Assembly: GCF_001884235.1 (NCBI RefSeq)
Contig: NZ_MAOI01000041.1
Coordinates: 49,257 to 113,256, forward strand
DNA from: Bacillus paramycoides
Lineage (GTDB): Bacteria; Bacillota; Bacilli; Bacillales; Bacillaceae_G
DNA length: 64,000 nucleotides
Reading direction: 5' to 3'
A model generated the notes under the pieces. That model did no database searches, was not told where the DNA came from, and saw only the letters and a program-made list of their open reading frames with translations. Shown piece by piece: positions 1 through 7,632 of this stretch. The translations under genes and the position numbers were made by a program. The stretch's first letter is position 1, and each line of letters opens with the position of its first letter.

Positions 1-22
1 GATATTCATTAATAGTTATAAC

Positions 23-66
23 AAACGAGGCTGTTCCAAAAGAAAATTTGGAACAGCCTCGTTTTA
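23..66. terminator. bidirectional terminator hairpin
   Basis: A near-perfect inverted repeat (AAACGAGGCTGTTCCAAA paired with its complement across a short loop) followed by a T-rich run. It probably ends a gene lying left of the window. The first 420 bases hold no gene: this hairpin, a tandem repeat block at 88-215 and a second terminator fill it. Confidence 0.8.
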
Positions 67-87
67 TTATTAGTTTGCTACCGTTGA

Positions 88-215
88 CGGTATTTGTCGG
101 TAAATCGATATATTTTAAAAATCGCTGATATAATTTGAGTTGCGGTCGATATTGTTTGAAAATCGCCGATATAATTTGAGTTGTGAACGATATATTCTAA
201 AAATCGCTGATATAT
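88..215. repeat. dispersed intergenic repeat, three tandem units
   Basis: Three imperfect units of about 40-48 bp, each of the form CGATAT(A)TT-TTAAAAATCG-C(T/C)GATATA followed by TTTGAGTTG. The same unit occurs at 38093-38186 (reverse orientation), 47157-47195 (single, reverse) and 51307-51402. It is preceded by a shared GTCGGTAAATCG lead. No coding potential is seen. It belongs to the class of short intergenic repeats frequent in B. cereus group genomes; I cannot assign it to a named bcr family from memory. Confidence 0.75.
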
Positions 216-377
216 TTTCACTCCCCCATCTTCCTCCACTCTTAATCCATTCTACGTATTTGTGAAAGGCGGTCACTTCATGTTGAAAACGAAGCGGAAT
301 ATACAGAAATAGAGTACATGTACATACTATCCCCCTTATGCCTTAATTGCACCAGCTAAAAGGAATTAATTCCCATA

Positions 378-416
378 ACAAAAAAGACCGAAAAGCAAAT
401 TCTACTTCTCGGTCCC
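378..416 (-). terminator. terminator of the pspA-type operon
   Basis: On the minus strand GACCGAGAAGTAG pairs with CTTTTCGGTC and is followed by a run of six T, directly after the stop codon of the DUF4247 gene. Confidence 0.75.
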
Positions 417-420
417 TACA

Positions 421-1236
421 CTATCTTCTCTTCGTAATTGTTCCTGAGCCGCCAACCCTCGTTTTCGGGGGAGACGTATTCTTTGGCGGAGTTTTAATGG
501 ATGATTTCGGCTTCACATCAGATCCACTCGAGCCACCTGGCGTTTTCGTGATTGTCCCTTTGCTTCCAGTAGACGGTGGCGGGGTATTACTTCCTTTTTC
601 CGTAATACTACCTGTATCACCTACTGATGGTTTCGAATCAACATTATCGCCTCGCTTAATAATCGATCCTTTCCCTTCCTTCGTAATTGGAGGCGGGGTT
701 TTCTTTTCTTCTTTCGTAGGTGGTCTTTCCGGAATAACCGGTTTATGATTTTGTCTGTCGTTATATCCGCGATAATCACCGTATGATGATTTTCGTGAAC
801 CGAATATATCGTTTATTATACTCCCCATAATATATCCTTGTAAGAAGGATGGTTGGTAATTTTGACGGACAAATTCTTCATTACTTATTTCAATTAACGT
901 ATCGGATGGTTTCTCTTTATCCTTTTGAAGATTATACATTTTATCAGAATAAACGAGGAACATTTGATTTTCGTCTTCTTTAGATGCTTGCTTCGGTTTC
1001 CTTTCGGCTATAAGTTCCTTTGCGACTTCAGGAACTGACCGATTGGCGGCCCTATACACGTAAGATTCTTGTTTACCTTCCTTTGCGACAGACTCAAGCG
1101 GATAGCGGTCTTGAATTGACTTCGCTTGACCACTTTGACAGCCTGATAAAGCATAACCCGCAATAACAAGTAATGTAACGATAGCAAGTATAGGGATTAC
1201 GAACGATTTAATCATGGTAAACAATCGGTTTGACAT
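421..1236 (-). CDS. DUF4247-type lipoprotein-like protein
   Basis: A 271-residue protein of unknown function, last gene of the pspA operon. The N-terminus has a hydrophobic segment (about residues 10-31) ending in LSGCQ, a lipobox-like Cys that suggests a lipidated envelope protein, although the signal is longer than usual. Residues 50-140 look globular. The C-terminal half (about 165-271) is low complexity, rich in Pro, Gly, Lys and Thr, with repeated short motifs such as GTITK, GSIIK and GSITEK, as in wall-spanning or extended segments. The start ATG follows an AAGGGGGG ribosome binding site. I place it in the DUF4247 family from its order in the operon and its general form; no enzymatic role is known to me. 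Confidence 0.7.
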   Translation of the reverse strand: MSNRLFTMIKSFVIPILAIVTLLVIAGYALSGCQSGQAKSIQDRYPLESVAKEGKQESYVYRAANRSVPEVAKELIAERKPKQASKEDENQMFLVYSDKMYNLQKDKEKPSDTLIEISNEEFVRQNYQPSFLQGYIMGSIINDIFGSRKSSYGDYRGYNDRQNHKPVIPERPPTKEEKKTPPPITKEGKGSIIKRGDNVDSKPSVGDTGSITEKGSNTPPPSTGSKGTITKTPGGSSGSDVKPKSSIKTPPKNTSPPKTRVGGSGTITKRR

Positions 1237-1249
1237 GATTACGCCCCCC

Positions 1250-1756
1250 TTATGTTGCTCTTATGATTTGTACATCAGCAGGAATAATTGTTTCTCCCTC
1301 ATACATCATTGTGCGACCATTTTGCCATTCAATACGTAATAATTTACGATTATCAGACTGGAATTCCCATACGTACTGTTCCTCCGAAGCAGCGAATGGT
1401 GTTTTCCCCATTACAACAACACGTCCATTATATTGCTCTTCCATATGGTACTCTGTATCATCCATTTCAATTGTCGTCGGAATTTCATCGATTGAATCTA
1501 AACGACCGTCAATTGGTGTATATAATTTGTAATACGTATTTTCACGGTCTTCAATTTTTAAATAGCGAATGTCTTTCCCGTCCTGCAGGGTTAAAACAAT
1601 CTCCTTACGAGAATGCATGCTCGTTTTCCCAGTTAATTCATACATTACTAACGAAACTTCAATCATATCGCCAGGAGCTAACGTTAAAAGACTCTTTTCT
1701 GGTTTCGGCTGCTCCGGGCTTTTCATTATATTTTTAATACGTTTAAATAAGCTCAC
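1250..1756 (-). CDS. DUF4178 domain protein
   Basis: A 168-residue soluble protein of the DUF4178 type, with no signal peptide or membrane segment. It is mostly beta-rich, with repeated short hydrophobic stretches alternating with charged residues and a conserved-looking YEGETIIPADVQIIRA tail. Translation starts at GTG, seven bases after AGGAGGGG. It lies 13 bp before the DUF4247 gene and 21 bp after the DUF350 gene, so the four genes are probably co-transcribed. In other bacteria DUF4178/DUF2491-like proteins accompany PspA-like and DUF350 genes (for example yjfK in the E. coli yjf cluster), which suggests a part in a membrane-associated PspA-like process; the molecular role is not established. 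Confidence 0.75.
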   Translation of the reverse strand: MSLFKRIKNIMKSPEQPKPEKSLLTLAPGDMIEVSLVMYELTGKTSMHSRKEIVLTLQDGKDIRYLKIEDRENTYYKLYTPIDGRLDSIDEIPTTIEMDDTEYHMEEQYNGRVVVMGKTPFAASEEQYVWEFQSDNRKLLRIEWQNGRTMMYEGETIIPADVQIIRAT

Positions 1757-1777
1757 AATCTACCCCTCCTTTTTTCT

Positions 1778-2182
1778 TTATAAACAAGCACCTAAAATAA
1801 GTGCACCAACGATATGTAATGAACCAGCTAACATCGCATGTGCTACGCTGCCTTCTTTCGTTCCTTCTTCTAAATCAAGACCTACCATTTTTCTTAAAAC
1901 AAATTCAATAAACATCTCTACAATTAATAAAATAACGAATGAAACTGCTGAGGCAAGAAGCGCTTGCCATAAATCATTCGCTTTCGTTATTGATTGTGAC
2001 AAGATGTATCCTTGAGCGAATAACTTCATAACGAAACGTGTTGTCACAGCTGTGTTCCCATTTTTTATTTCTTTTAAATCATTGTATTTTGTAAAAATCG
2101 AATCAACCCACATAATTGCAAATAAAAGTACCGCACTCGCCCCTGTCCATACGAGCATAGCTAACACATTCATCCATGTCAT
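1778..2182 (-). CDS. DUF350 membrane protein
   Basis: A 134-residue integral membrane protein of the DUF350 (YjfL) family. Four hydrophobic segments are visible: about residues 4-24, 47-70, 77-97 and 115-134. The start chosen is the ATG of MTWMNVLAMLVW because GAGGAGG lies seven bases upstream; a longer reading frame upstream lacks a ribosome binding site. DUF350 genes are commonly found in operons with PspA/IM30 proteins, as here. It probably anchors or responds to the PspA-like partner at the membrane, which is inference. Confidence 0.8.
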   Translation of the reverse strand: MTWMNVLAMLVWTGASAVLLFAIMWVDSIFTKYNDLKEIKNGNTAVTTRFVMKLFAQGYILSQSITKANDLWQALLASAVSFVILLIVEMFIEFVLRKMVGLDLEEGTKEGSVAHAMLAGSLHIVGALILGACL

Positions 2183-2262
2183 TGCAAAACCTCCTCTAAA
2201 ATATAATAGAAAACCGACATGAATATATTTAGACATGTCGGTCCATTTGTCTCTATTCTATA

Positions 2263-2928
2263 TTATTTCTCATACTGCTTCATAATACGAGCTAATTCAT
2301 CGTCAACAGCAGAATTTTTATTTAAGCTTGCGAATTCATCATCTAATGATTTTTCTTTTTTGTAAATTTCACCGCTCGCTTCTGCCTCAGCCTCTAATTG
2401 AAGAGCTTTCTCTTCCATACGGCTTAAACCAGCTTTTGCTGTATTTGCATCAAATCCAGACATCGCCTGATTAATATTCTTTTGTGCTTTCGCTGCATTT
2501 ACACGTGCTACAAGTGTTTCACGTTTATTTTTCAGCTCTGTTAATTGCTTACGCATTTCTTCTAGCTTCGCACGAAGGTTATCAGCAGCAGCTTTATTTT
2601 GTTCATAGCTCGCTTTATATTCATTCATCTTTTGCTCTGCATTTTGTTTTTCTTCAAGAGCACGACGCGCAAGATCTAAGTTACTAGCTTGAACAGCCAT
2701 ATGTGCCTGCTCTTCACGTTTTTTCACAAGTGCTTCTTGCTCTTCAAATAATAACTTGAACTTTTTCTCAAGTGCGATTTGAGCAGCTACACTTTTCTCA
2801 GCTTCTTGTACATCCGCTTGCATATCACGTAAATATTGATCCGTCATCTTAACTGGATCCTCAGCTTTTTCAATTAATGAATACACATTTGACATTGTTA
2901 AATCTCGTAATCGTTTAAATACAGACAT
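2263..2928 (-). CDS. PspA/IM30 family protein
   Basis: A 221-residue phage-shock-protein-A/IM30 (ESCRT-III-like) protein. Nearly the whole length is helical, charged and heptad-like, with the typical N-terminus MSVFKRLRDLTMSNVYSLIE, an amphipathic helix that in this family binds stressed membranes, followed by the long coiled-coil hairpin. Its length matches B. subtilis LiaH and PspA. It is the first gene of a four-gene operon, with GGAGGAA upstream of the ATG. It lacks the liaIFSR neighbours, so it belongs to the second PspA context (DUF350/DUF4178). A TATAAT-like element on the minus strand at 3033-3038 could be the -10 of its promoter; the -35 is weak. Confidence 0.88.
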   Translation of the reverse strand: MSVFKRLRDLTMSNVYSLIEKAEDPVKMTDQYLRDMQADVQEAEKSVAAQIALEKKFKLLFEEQEALVKKREEQAHMAVQASNLDLARRALEEKQNAEQKMNEYKASYEQNKAAADNLRAKLEEMRKQLTELKNKRETLVARVNAAKAQKNINQAMSGFDANTAKAGLSRMEEKALQLEAEAEASGEIYKKEKSLDDEFASLNKNSAVDDELARIMKQYEK

Positions 2929-3340
2929 TCAAATTCCTCCTATGATATACCTCATATTTCAAATTTACTACTTAGAAAAATTAAAAATCTCCCTTTACAG
3001 TAAGAATATTCATTTTTACAACCTATGTGTTTATTATAACAAAACTAAGATATCCTTACATGTTATTTCCAAAATACATCCAATATAATATGACATTCTA
3101 GATAGAATATTGTATTCCTACTATATTCTTATTATTTCTTTTCTCGAAATTAACTTATTTTTACATACTTTCACTAAATTACATCATTGTAATGTTACTG
3201 TAAGCTAACTCGATAGTTGCATCTCCATATTTCTTATACACTAATACCAGAAGCAACGGAATAACAAAAATGCTTCTCATAATTTCAGGACTAATACAGA
3301 AACGGTATTTACTATAAAACATATAAAAGGAGAAATCATC
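2929..3340. other. AT-rich divergent intergenic region
   Basis: About 410 bases between the divergent pspA operon and a lipoprotein gene. It is very AT-rich. Apart from a possible -10 (TATAAT, minus strand, 3033-3038) and the ribosome binding sites at each end I see no open frame, hairpin terminator or clear operator in it. Confidence 0.5.
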
Positions 3341-3919
3341 ATGAAAAAATTAGTAGGAATCGGATTGGCAGCAGCAATTTCATTTGGAGCATTATCAGGT
3401 TGTTCTTTATTAGGAGAAAAAGCGAACGGCTTTGTATTATACGGAACAGAAGAGCAAGTTCAGCAAATTGCGGATAAAAATAAAAAAGAAGTAAAAGAAA
3501 AAGATATGTATAAAATGAAACTTACAACACTTGAAGATAAAAAGGTTCTTGTAATGGATAAGAAAACTGGCGAAGAACTTGTTAAGAAAGAACTACTTAG
3601 AAAAGTCGATAAAAATGACGACACAAAAGCAATTGATAAATTACCAGCTGTAACAGCAGAGCAAGGCGTACTATTTGCAAAAGAGAAGGTAGAAAATGCT
3701 ACACTTGATGGGGCAAAATTAAACTATGAAGGTAACACAATTATCGGAAGTGGCCGCGCATATGCTGATATGTTCGCAATCGTTGACGATGCAACTTACG
3801 GAAATGTAAAAGGTGAAGAAAAATCTGTAGGCGTACTAAAATTCGATAAGGATCCTAGTAAAGAATTCCCTGGAAAAAATGGTGTAGAAGGAGCTCAACT
3901 TGTTACAATTAAAAAATAA
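3341..3919 (+). CDS. putative lipoprotein of unknown function
   Basis: A 192-residue protein with a standard lipoprotein signal: MKK, a hydrophobic core and the lipobox LSGC, cleaved before Cys21. The mature part is Lys-rich and soluble, without repeats. It has its own ribosome binding site (AAAGGAG) and is followed at once by a strong terminator, so it is monocistronic. No enzyme motif is recognised. It would sit on the outer face of the membrane. Confidence 0.75.
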   Translation: MKKLVGIGLAAAISFGALSGCSLLGEKANGFVLYGTEEQVQQIADKNKKEVKEKDMYKMKLTTLEDKKVLVMDKKTGEELVKKELLRKVDKNDDTKAIDKLPAVTAEQGVLFAKEKVENATLDGAKLNYEGNTIIGSGRAYADMFAIVDDATYGNVKGEEKSVGVLKFDKDPSKEFPGKNGVEGAQLVTIKK

Positions 3920-3961
3920 ATAGAAAAAGCTTTGCGAAATCCGCAAAGCTTTTTTTCTATT
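3920..3961. terminator. bidirectional terminator
   Basis: AAATAGAAAAAGCTTTGCG pairs with CGCAAAGCTTTTTTTCTATTT. A-run and T-run on opposite sides allow it to end both the lipoprotein gene and the convergent feo operon; it overlaps the last codon of the latter. Confidence 0.85.
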
Positions 3962-4124
3962 TATGAGCAATTTGCTCCATATCTGGACTACAAGTTTGCG
4001 ACTGACATGACTTATTTAAAGAACATGCTGCGCATTTTCCTTTTTTACTTCTCTTTGCAAAATTAACTAACGTATATGCTGCATAACCAAAAATGATAGC
4101 TCCAATTATAATATTGACCATCAT
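3957..4124 (-). CDS. FeoB-associated Cys-rich membrane protein
   Basis: A 55-residue protein: one N-terminal membrane helix (about residues 4-21), then a basic stretch and a Cys-rich tail with the motif CAACSLNKSCQSQTC. It is the small protein often encoded after feoB in Firmicutes and thought to assist ferrous iron uptake, in the place of FeoC. The start is the first of two adjacent ATG codons, about nine bases after AAGGAGA. The stop codon of feoB lies 16 bp upstream. Confidence 0.8.
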   Translation of the reverse strand: MMVNIIIGAIIFGYAAYTLVNFAKRSKKGKCAACSLNKSCQSQTCSPDMEQIAHK

Positions 4125-4140
4125 TGTAATACATCTCCTT

Positions 4141-6129
4141 CTAGAATCCGAGTAAGGATCCAACTTGGTATATAATGAGCGTTAATACATAAGCAACAAC
4201 AAGTGGATAAACGACAGAGAAAATTGTCCATTTCACCGATCCTGTTTCGCGTCTAATAACAGCTACTGTCGCTAAGCACGGAACATATAATAAAACAAAG
4301 AACATAAATGCGTACGCTGATAACGCTGTATAATGTGCCCCCATTACATTACCTAGCACATCTTCTTTAACCGCATAAATAATCGCCATTGTTGAAACGA
4401 CAACTTCTTTCGCTAAAAATCCTGTTAAAAGGGATGCCCCAGCTTGCCAAGTTCCAAAGCCGAGCGGTGCGAATAGTGGAGCGATAAAACCACCAATCAT
4501 CGCTAAGAAACTGTCTCCCATATCAACACCAAATCCTGATGGACCTGCATAATTTAATAACCAAATGACAACAGAACCACCGAAGATAAATGTACCTGCT
4601 TTACGAACAAATCCTTTACCTTTCTCCCACGTGCTCAGCCATAGTGTTTTCGCTTGTGGCACACGGTAAGGAGGTAGTTCAATTACAAAAATAGATTTTT
4701 CCGCTTTTAAAATAGTAAGGGACATAATTTTTGTAACGAGTAACGCAAGAACAATACCTGCAACATATAAAGAAAACACAACAGTCGCCTGACTATGAGG
4801 GAAGAACACTCCCGCAAATAATGCATATACAGGTAAACGTGCTGAACAAGACATAAATGGTGTTACTAAAATTGTAAGTAAACGTTCTTTCTCCTGTTCA
4901 ATCGTTCTCGCTGCCATAATACCTGGAACGTTACATCCAAAGCCGATAATCATCGGGATAAATGCTTTTCCGTTTAAGCCGAAAAACTCCATAATTCTAT
5001 CCATAACAACTGCAATTCGCGCCATATATCCTGAGTCTTCTAATAATGAAATGAAGAAGAATAGTGCAAAGATTTGTGGAACGAATACTAATACTGCACC
5101 GACACCGGCAATAATACCTTCTGTAACGAGCGCTTGAATAAAGTCAGAAGCACCAACACTTGCGAGACCAGCTGTAACCCAATCAGTAAGCTGTCCGCCA
5201 AAAAATCCATCAAGCATATCAGATAAAGGTGTACCAATCCACGTAAACGTAACTTGAAAAATAAAAAACATAACTGCTAAAAAGATTGGAAGTCCTAAAA
5301 TTTTATGTGTAATTAACTTATCGATTGTTTCCGAAAAAGGAATTTTTCCTTCTTTCTCATGCTGAATGACATTTGTTTTTAACTTTTCAATATACGCTTC
5401 ACGAGTTTTGTAAATATGCTCCTCCAACGTACAATCAAGTTTTCCTTCCAAACGAGATCGAATGGCTATAAGTTCCTTATAAATTGGTAATGCTTTCATT
5501 TCTTTTTCTACTACTTCGTTATTGCTTAAAAATTGAAGGGCTAACCATCTTGGATGCTCGTAATTCGCTGTCTCTAAAAGAGCGATTACCTCTCCGATCC
5601 CTTCATCCATTCGTACACCATATGAAATAATGAATGGTTTTTTCTCTTTTTGTTTCTCTTCATGAAGAGTAGCAAGTAATTCTTCACAGCCCTTTCCGCT
5701 TCTTGCAACAACAGGAACGACTGTTACTCCTAATATTTCTGATAATCGTTTTACATTAATAACAATTCCTCTTTGCTTTGCCACATCAATCATATTTAAA
5801 CCAATTGAAACTGGCTTACCAAATTCAAGTAATTGCAATGTTAAATGCATATTTCGCTCAAATTGCGAAGAGTCCACTATATTTAACATATGATGAAATT
5901 CGTCTGTTAATAGAAAATTTGTAACGACGCCTTCATCACGTGAAACTGGATTTAAATCATAAACGCCTGGTAAATCAATTAATGTTCCTTGCTTATCTTT
6001 TAATTTACCAACCTTCTTTTCTACTGTTACACCGCTCCAGTTCCCTACATATTCATAAGAACCAGTGAGTGCATTAAATAATGATGTTTTCCCTGTATTC
6101 GGATTCCCTAGCAAAGCAACCTTATTCAC
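4141..6129 (-). CDS. feoB: ferrous iron transporter B
   Basis: Inner-membrane Fe(II) uptake protein, 662 residues, the usual length. The N-terminal G domain shows the P-loop GNPNTGKT (8-15), switch region with VT at 34-35, DLPG (52-55) and NMID (about 112). A helical spacer follows, and then the membrane part (about 280-660) with two Gate motifs, one containing the conserved Cys in [14 protein letters not shown] and another [10 protein letters not shown]. Translation starts at GTG, overlapping the feoA stop by four bases (GTGA), which indicates coupling. The operon is headed by a Fur-box-like site, so iron repression is likely. Confidence 0.95.
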   Translation of the reverse strand: MNKVALLGNPNTGKTSLFNALTGSYEYVGNWSGVTVEKKVGKLKDKQGTLIDLPGVYDLNPVSRDEGVVTNFLLTDEFHHMLNIVDSSQFERNMHLTLQLLEFGKPVSIGLNMIDVAKQRGIVINVKRLSEILGVTVVPVVARSGKGCEELLATLHEEKQKEKKPFIISYGVRMDEGIGEVIALLETANYEHPRWLALQFLSNNEVVEKEMKALPIYKELIAIRSRLEGKLDCTLEEHIYKTREAYIEKLKTNVIQHEKEGKIPFSETIDKLITHKILGLPIFLAVMFFIFQVTFTWIGTPLSDMLDGFFGGQLTDWVTAGLASVGASDFIQALVTEGIIAGVGAVLVFVPQIFALFFFISLLEDSGYMARIAVVMDRIMEFFGLNGKAFIPMIIGFGCNVPGIMAARTIEQEKERLLTILVTPFMSCSARLPVYALFAGVFFPHSQATVVFSLYVAGIVLALLVTKIMSLTILKAEKSIFVIELPPYRVPQAKTLWLSTWEKGKGFVRKAGTFIFGGSVVIWLLNYAGPSGFGVDMGDSFLAMIGGFIAPLFAPLGFGTWQAGASLLTGFLAKEVVVSTMAIIYAVKEDVLGNVMGAHYTALSAYAFMFFVLLYVPCLATVAVIRRETGSVKWTIFSVVYPLVVAYVLTLIIYQVGSLLGF

Positions 6130-6353
6130 GCTAATTCCACCTTTATCATTTTCGCGTCACAATGACGAATACTAATTAACTGCCCACGACACTCCAATGT
6201 ACAAGGACCTTTAAACATCGCTTTCTGTTTTAGGCGAAGTTCGCTTCCTTCGGAAAGACCGAAAGCAGCTAATCTACGCTTTAATAACTGATCTAACGAC
6301 TGAATACTTTTTACTAACACTTTCTCACCAATTTTAATATCTACTAAGCTCAT
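6126..6353 (-). CDS. feoA: ferrous iron transport protein A
   Basis: A 75-residue cytoplasmic protein of the SH3-like FeoA family, partner of FeoB. It shows the typical pattern of Gly-containing beta strands ([22 protein letters not shown]) and ends [16 protein letters not shown]. The ATG follows a GGGGGAAGG ribosome binding site. It is the first gene of the feoA-feoB-Cys-rich operon. Confidence 0.92.
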   Translation of the reverse strand: MSLVDIKIGEKVLVKSIQSLDQLLKRRLAAFGLSEGSELRLKQKAMFKGPCTLECRGQLISIRHCDAKMIKVELA

Positions 6354-6371
6354 AACCTTCCCCCCTCAGAA

Positions 6372-6390
6372 GAGAATGATAATTATTTTC
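6372..6390. promoter_or_regulatory. Fur box upstream of feoA
   Basis: GAGAATGATAATTATTTTC matches 16 of 19 positions of the classical Fur consensus GATAATGATAATCATTATC. It lies about 20-37 bases upstream of the feoA start, where a bound repressor would block the promoter or early transcript. Confidence 0.8.
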
Positions 6391-6552
6391 AAACAAATTA
6401 TATCATACTCTATTTCATTTGGACTATATCTTTTTGCTTCATATTTATTAACATTTCAATACAATTATATTTCAACAATTGTCATACAAGGTTTATTTGC
6501 CATTCTCATCCATTCCGCTTACAATAAACAATAGCAAATAAAGAATCTCGTT

Positions 6553-6639
6553 ATCACAGGGGGAGCCTTGCCGCTGAGAGGGAACACTTCGTTCCGACCC
6601 TTCGAACCTGTTAGTTAATGCTAACGCAGGGATTGTGCA
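6553..6639 (+). ncRNA. TPP (thi-box) riboswitch
   Basis: All core elements of the thiamine pyrophosphate aptamer are present in order: GGGGGAGCC, CTGAGAGGG (6574-6582), CGACCC...GAACCTG (about 6595-6610) and TAACGCAGGGA (6622-6632), closed by a short P1 helix (CACA/TGTG). It precedes thiT. A hairpin with arms CGAAATAC and GTATTTCG (6646-6679) lies between aptamer and gene and may be part of the expression platform; the switching mode is not evident. Confidence 0.95.
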
Positions 6640-6734
6640 AACGTCCGAAATACATACCTCTTTTTATTTACGTATTTCGTATCCTCCTATGATAATGTTC
6701 TTTTTTGTGTAACTTGGATTTAGGGGGAGACAAC

Positions 6735-7400
6735 ATGCGTAACACCAATTTACAAGCGATGATCGAATCTGCAATTCTTGCAGCCTTCGCCTTGATTATC
6801 GATATTTTACCATTATCAATTAAACTTCCAACAGGCGGTTCCATTTCATTTGCTATGATTCCTATTTTTATTATCGCATACCGCTGGGGCTTCAAAATGG
6901 CTTTCTTAGGAGGCTTAATTTGGGGACTTTTACAAATTGTCGTAGGTGATGCTTACATTTTAACACCAGTGCAAGCATTCATTGAATACTTCATAGCCTT
7001 TGCATTTATCGGCTTTGCTGGATTATTCTATCGTCCAATTCAAAAAGCTCTTGCTTCAAACAACAGTAATGCAGAACATTCAAGTTTTGGCAGTCGCAAA
7101 GATAAACCTACATCAAAACAAAACAATGGAAAAAAAGCACTCGTTTATATTATCCTTGCTACATTTATCGGTAGCTTTGCACGTTATTTCTGTCACTTTA
7201 TTGCTGGTATTATTTTTTGGGGACAATACGCGCCGAAAGGACAATCAGCTGTTTTATATTCATTAATTGTAAACGGCAGTACAATGATCGGTTCTTTCAT
7301 ACTATGTACTGTGTTACTAATTCTTTTATTTACAACTTCACCACGCTTATTCAAAAGCATTGGTGCTTATCAAATGAATTCACAAAAAAAGGGCGCTTAA
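6735..7400 (+). CDS. thiT: thiamine ECF transporter substrate-binding protein ThiT
   Basis: The S component that binds thiamine in an energy-coupling-factor transporter; it works with the shared EcfAA'T module encoded elsewhere. About six membrane segments are seen over 221 residues. The start ATG (MRNTNLQAM) follows GGGGGAGA by five bases. The TPP riboswitch upstream supports the thiamine assignment. The protein is longer than the usual 180-190 residues because of a hydrophilic, Ser/Asn/Lys-rich insertion at about residues 104-135 between two membrane segments. A terminator follows the stop codon. Confidence 0.9.
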   Translation: MRNTNLQAMIESAILAAFALIIDILPLSIKLPTGGSISFAMIPIFIIAYRWGFKMAFLGGLIWGLLQIVVGDAYILTPVQAFIEYFIAFAFIGFAGLFYRPIQKALASNNSNAEHSSFGSRKDKPTSKQNNGKKALVYIILATFIGSFARYFCHFIAGIIFWGQYAPKGQSAVLYSLIVNGSTMIGSFILCTVLLILLFTTSPRLFKSIGAYQMNSQKKGA

Positions 7401-7416
7401 TTAGCGCTCTTTTTTT
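7385..7416 (+). terminator. terminator of thiT
   Basis: AAAAAGGGCGCTTAATTAGCGCTC followed by seven T; it overlaps the thiT stop codon. Confidence 0.85.
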
Positions 7417-7426
7417 ATCAAAGCTC

Positions 7427-7507
7427 TCAATGAGTAATATCAATAATAAATACAATAAAAGCACAAAGAAAAATAAATACCATCACACCTAGTAAATTGC
7501 TATTCAC
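7427..7507 (-). CDS. small membrane peptide, 26 residues
   Basis: A GTG-initiated frame of 26 codons: seven polar/N-terminal residues (start of MNSNLLG), a hydrophobic stretch (about residues 8-23) and a short tail DITH. AAGGAG stands ten bases before the GTG, which is a good ribosome binding site, and the frame is a clean single membrane helix. It is convergent with thiT and lies downstream of no other minus-strand gene. No family is recognised. It may be a genuine single-pass microprotein. Confidence 0.5.
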   Translation of the reverse strand: MNSNLLGVMVFIFLCAFIVFIIDITH

Positions 7508-7595
7508 GGCTAATCTACTCCTTACATAACCTCTTTTTCTAACCAGATTATATCGCTTAAAAATAAAGATTAAGTAAAGATAATATGAAATTAAA

Positions 7596-7632
7596 TTAAA
7601 AAAGCGTAGATTGTATCATCTACGCTTTTTTC
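7596..7632 (-). terminator. terminator of the sortase-linked histidine kinase gene
   Basis: AAAAAAGCGTAGATTG/ATCATCTACGCTTTTTT, a strong symmetrical hairpin overlapping the end of the kinase gene. Confidence 0.85.

Noticed and set aside
347-748. Plus-strand open frame opposite the DUF4247 gene
   Set aside because: It mirrors the low-complexity Pro/Gly/Thr tail; no ribosome binding site, and it covers a terminator.
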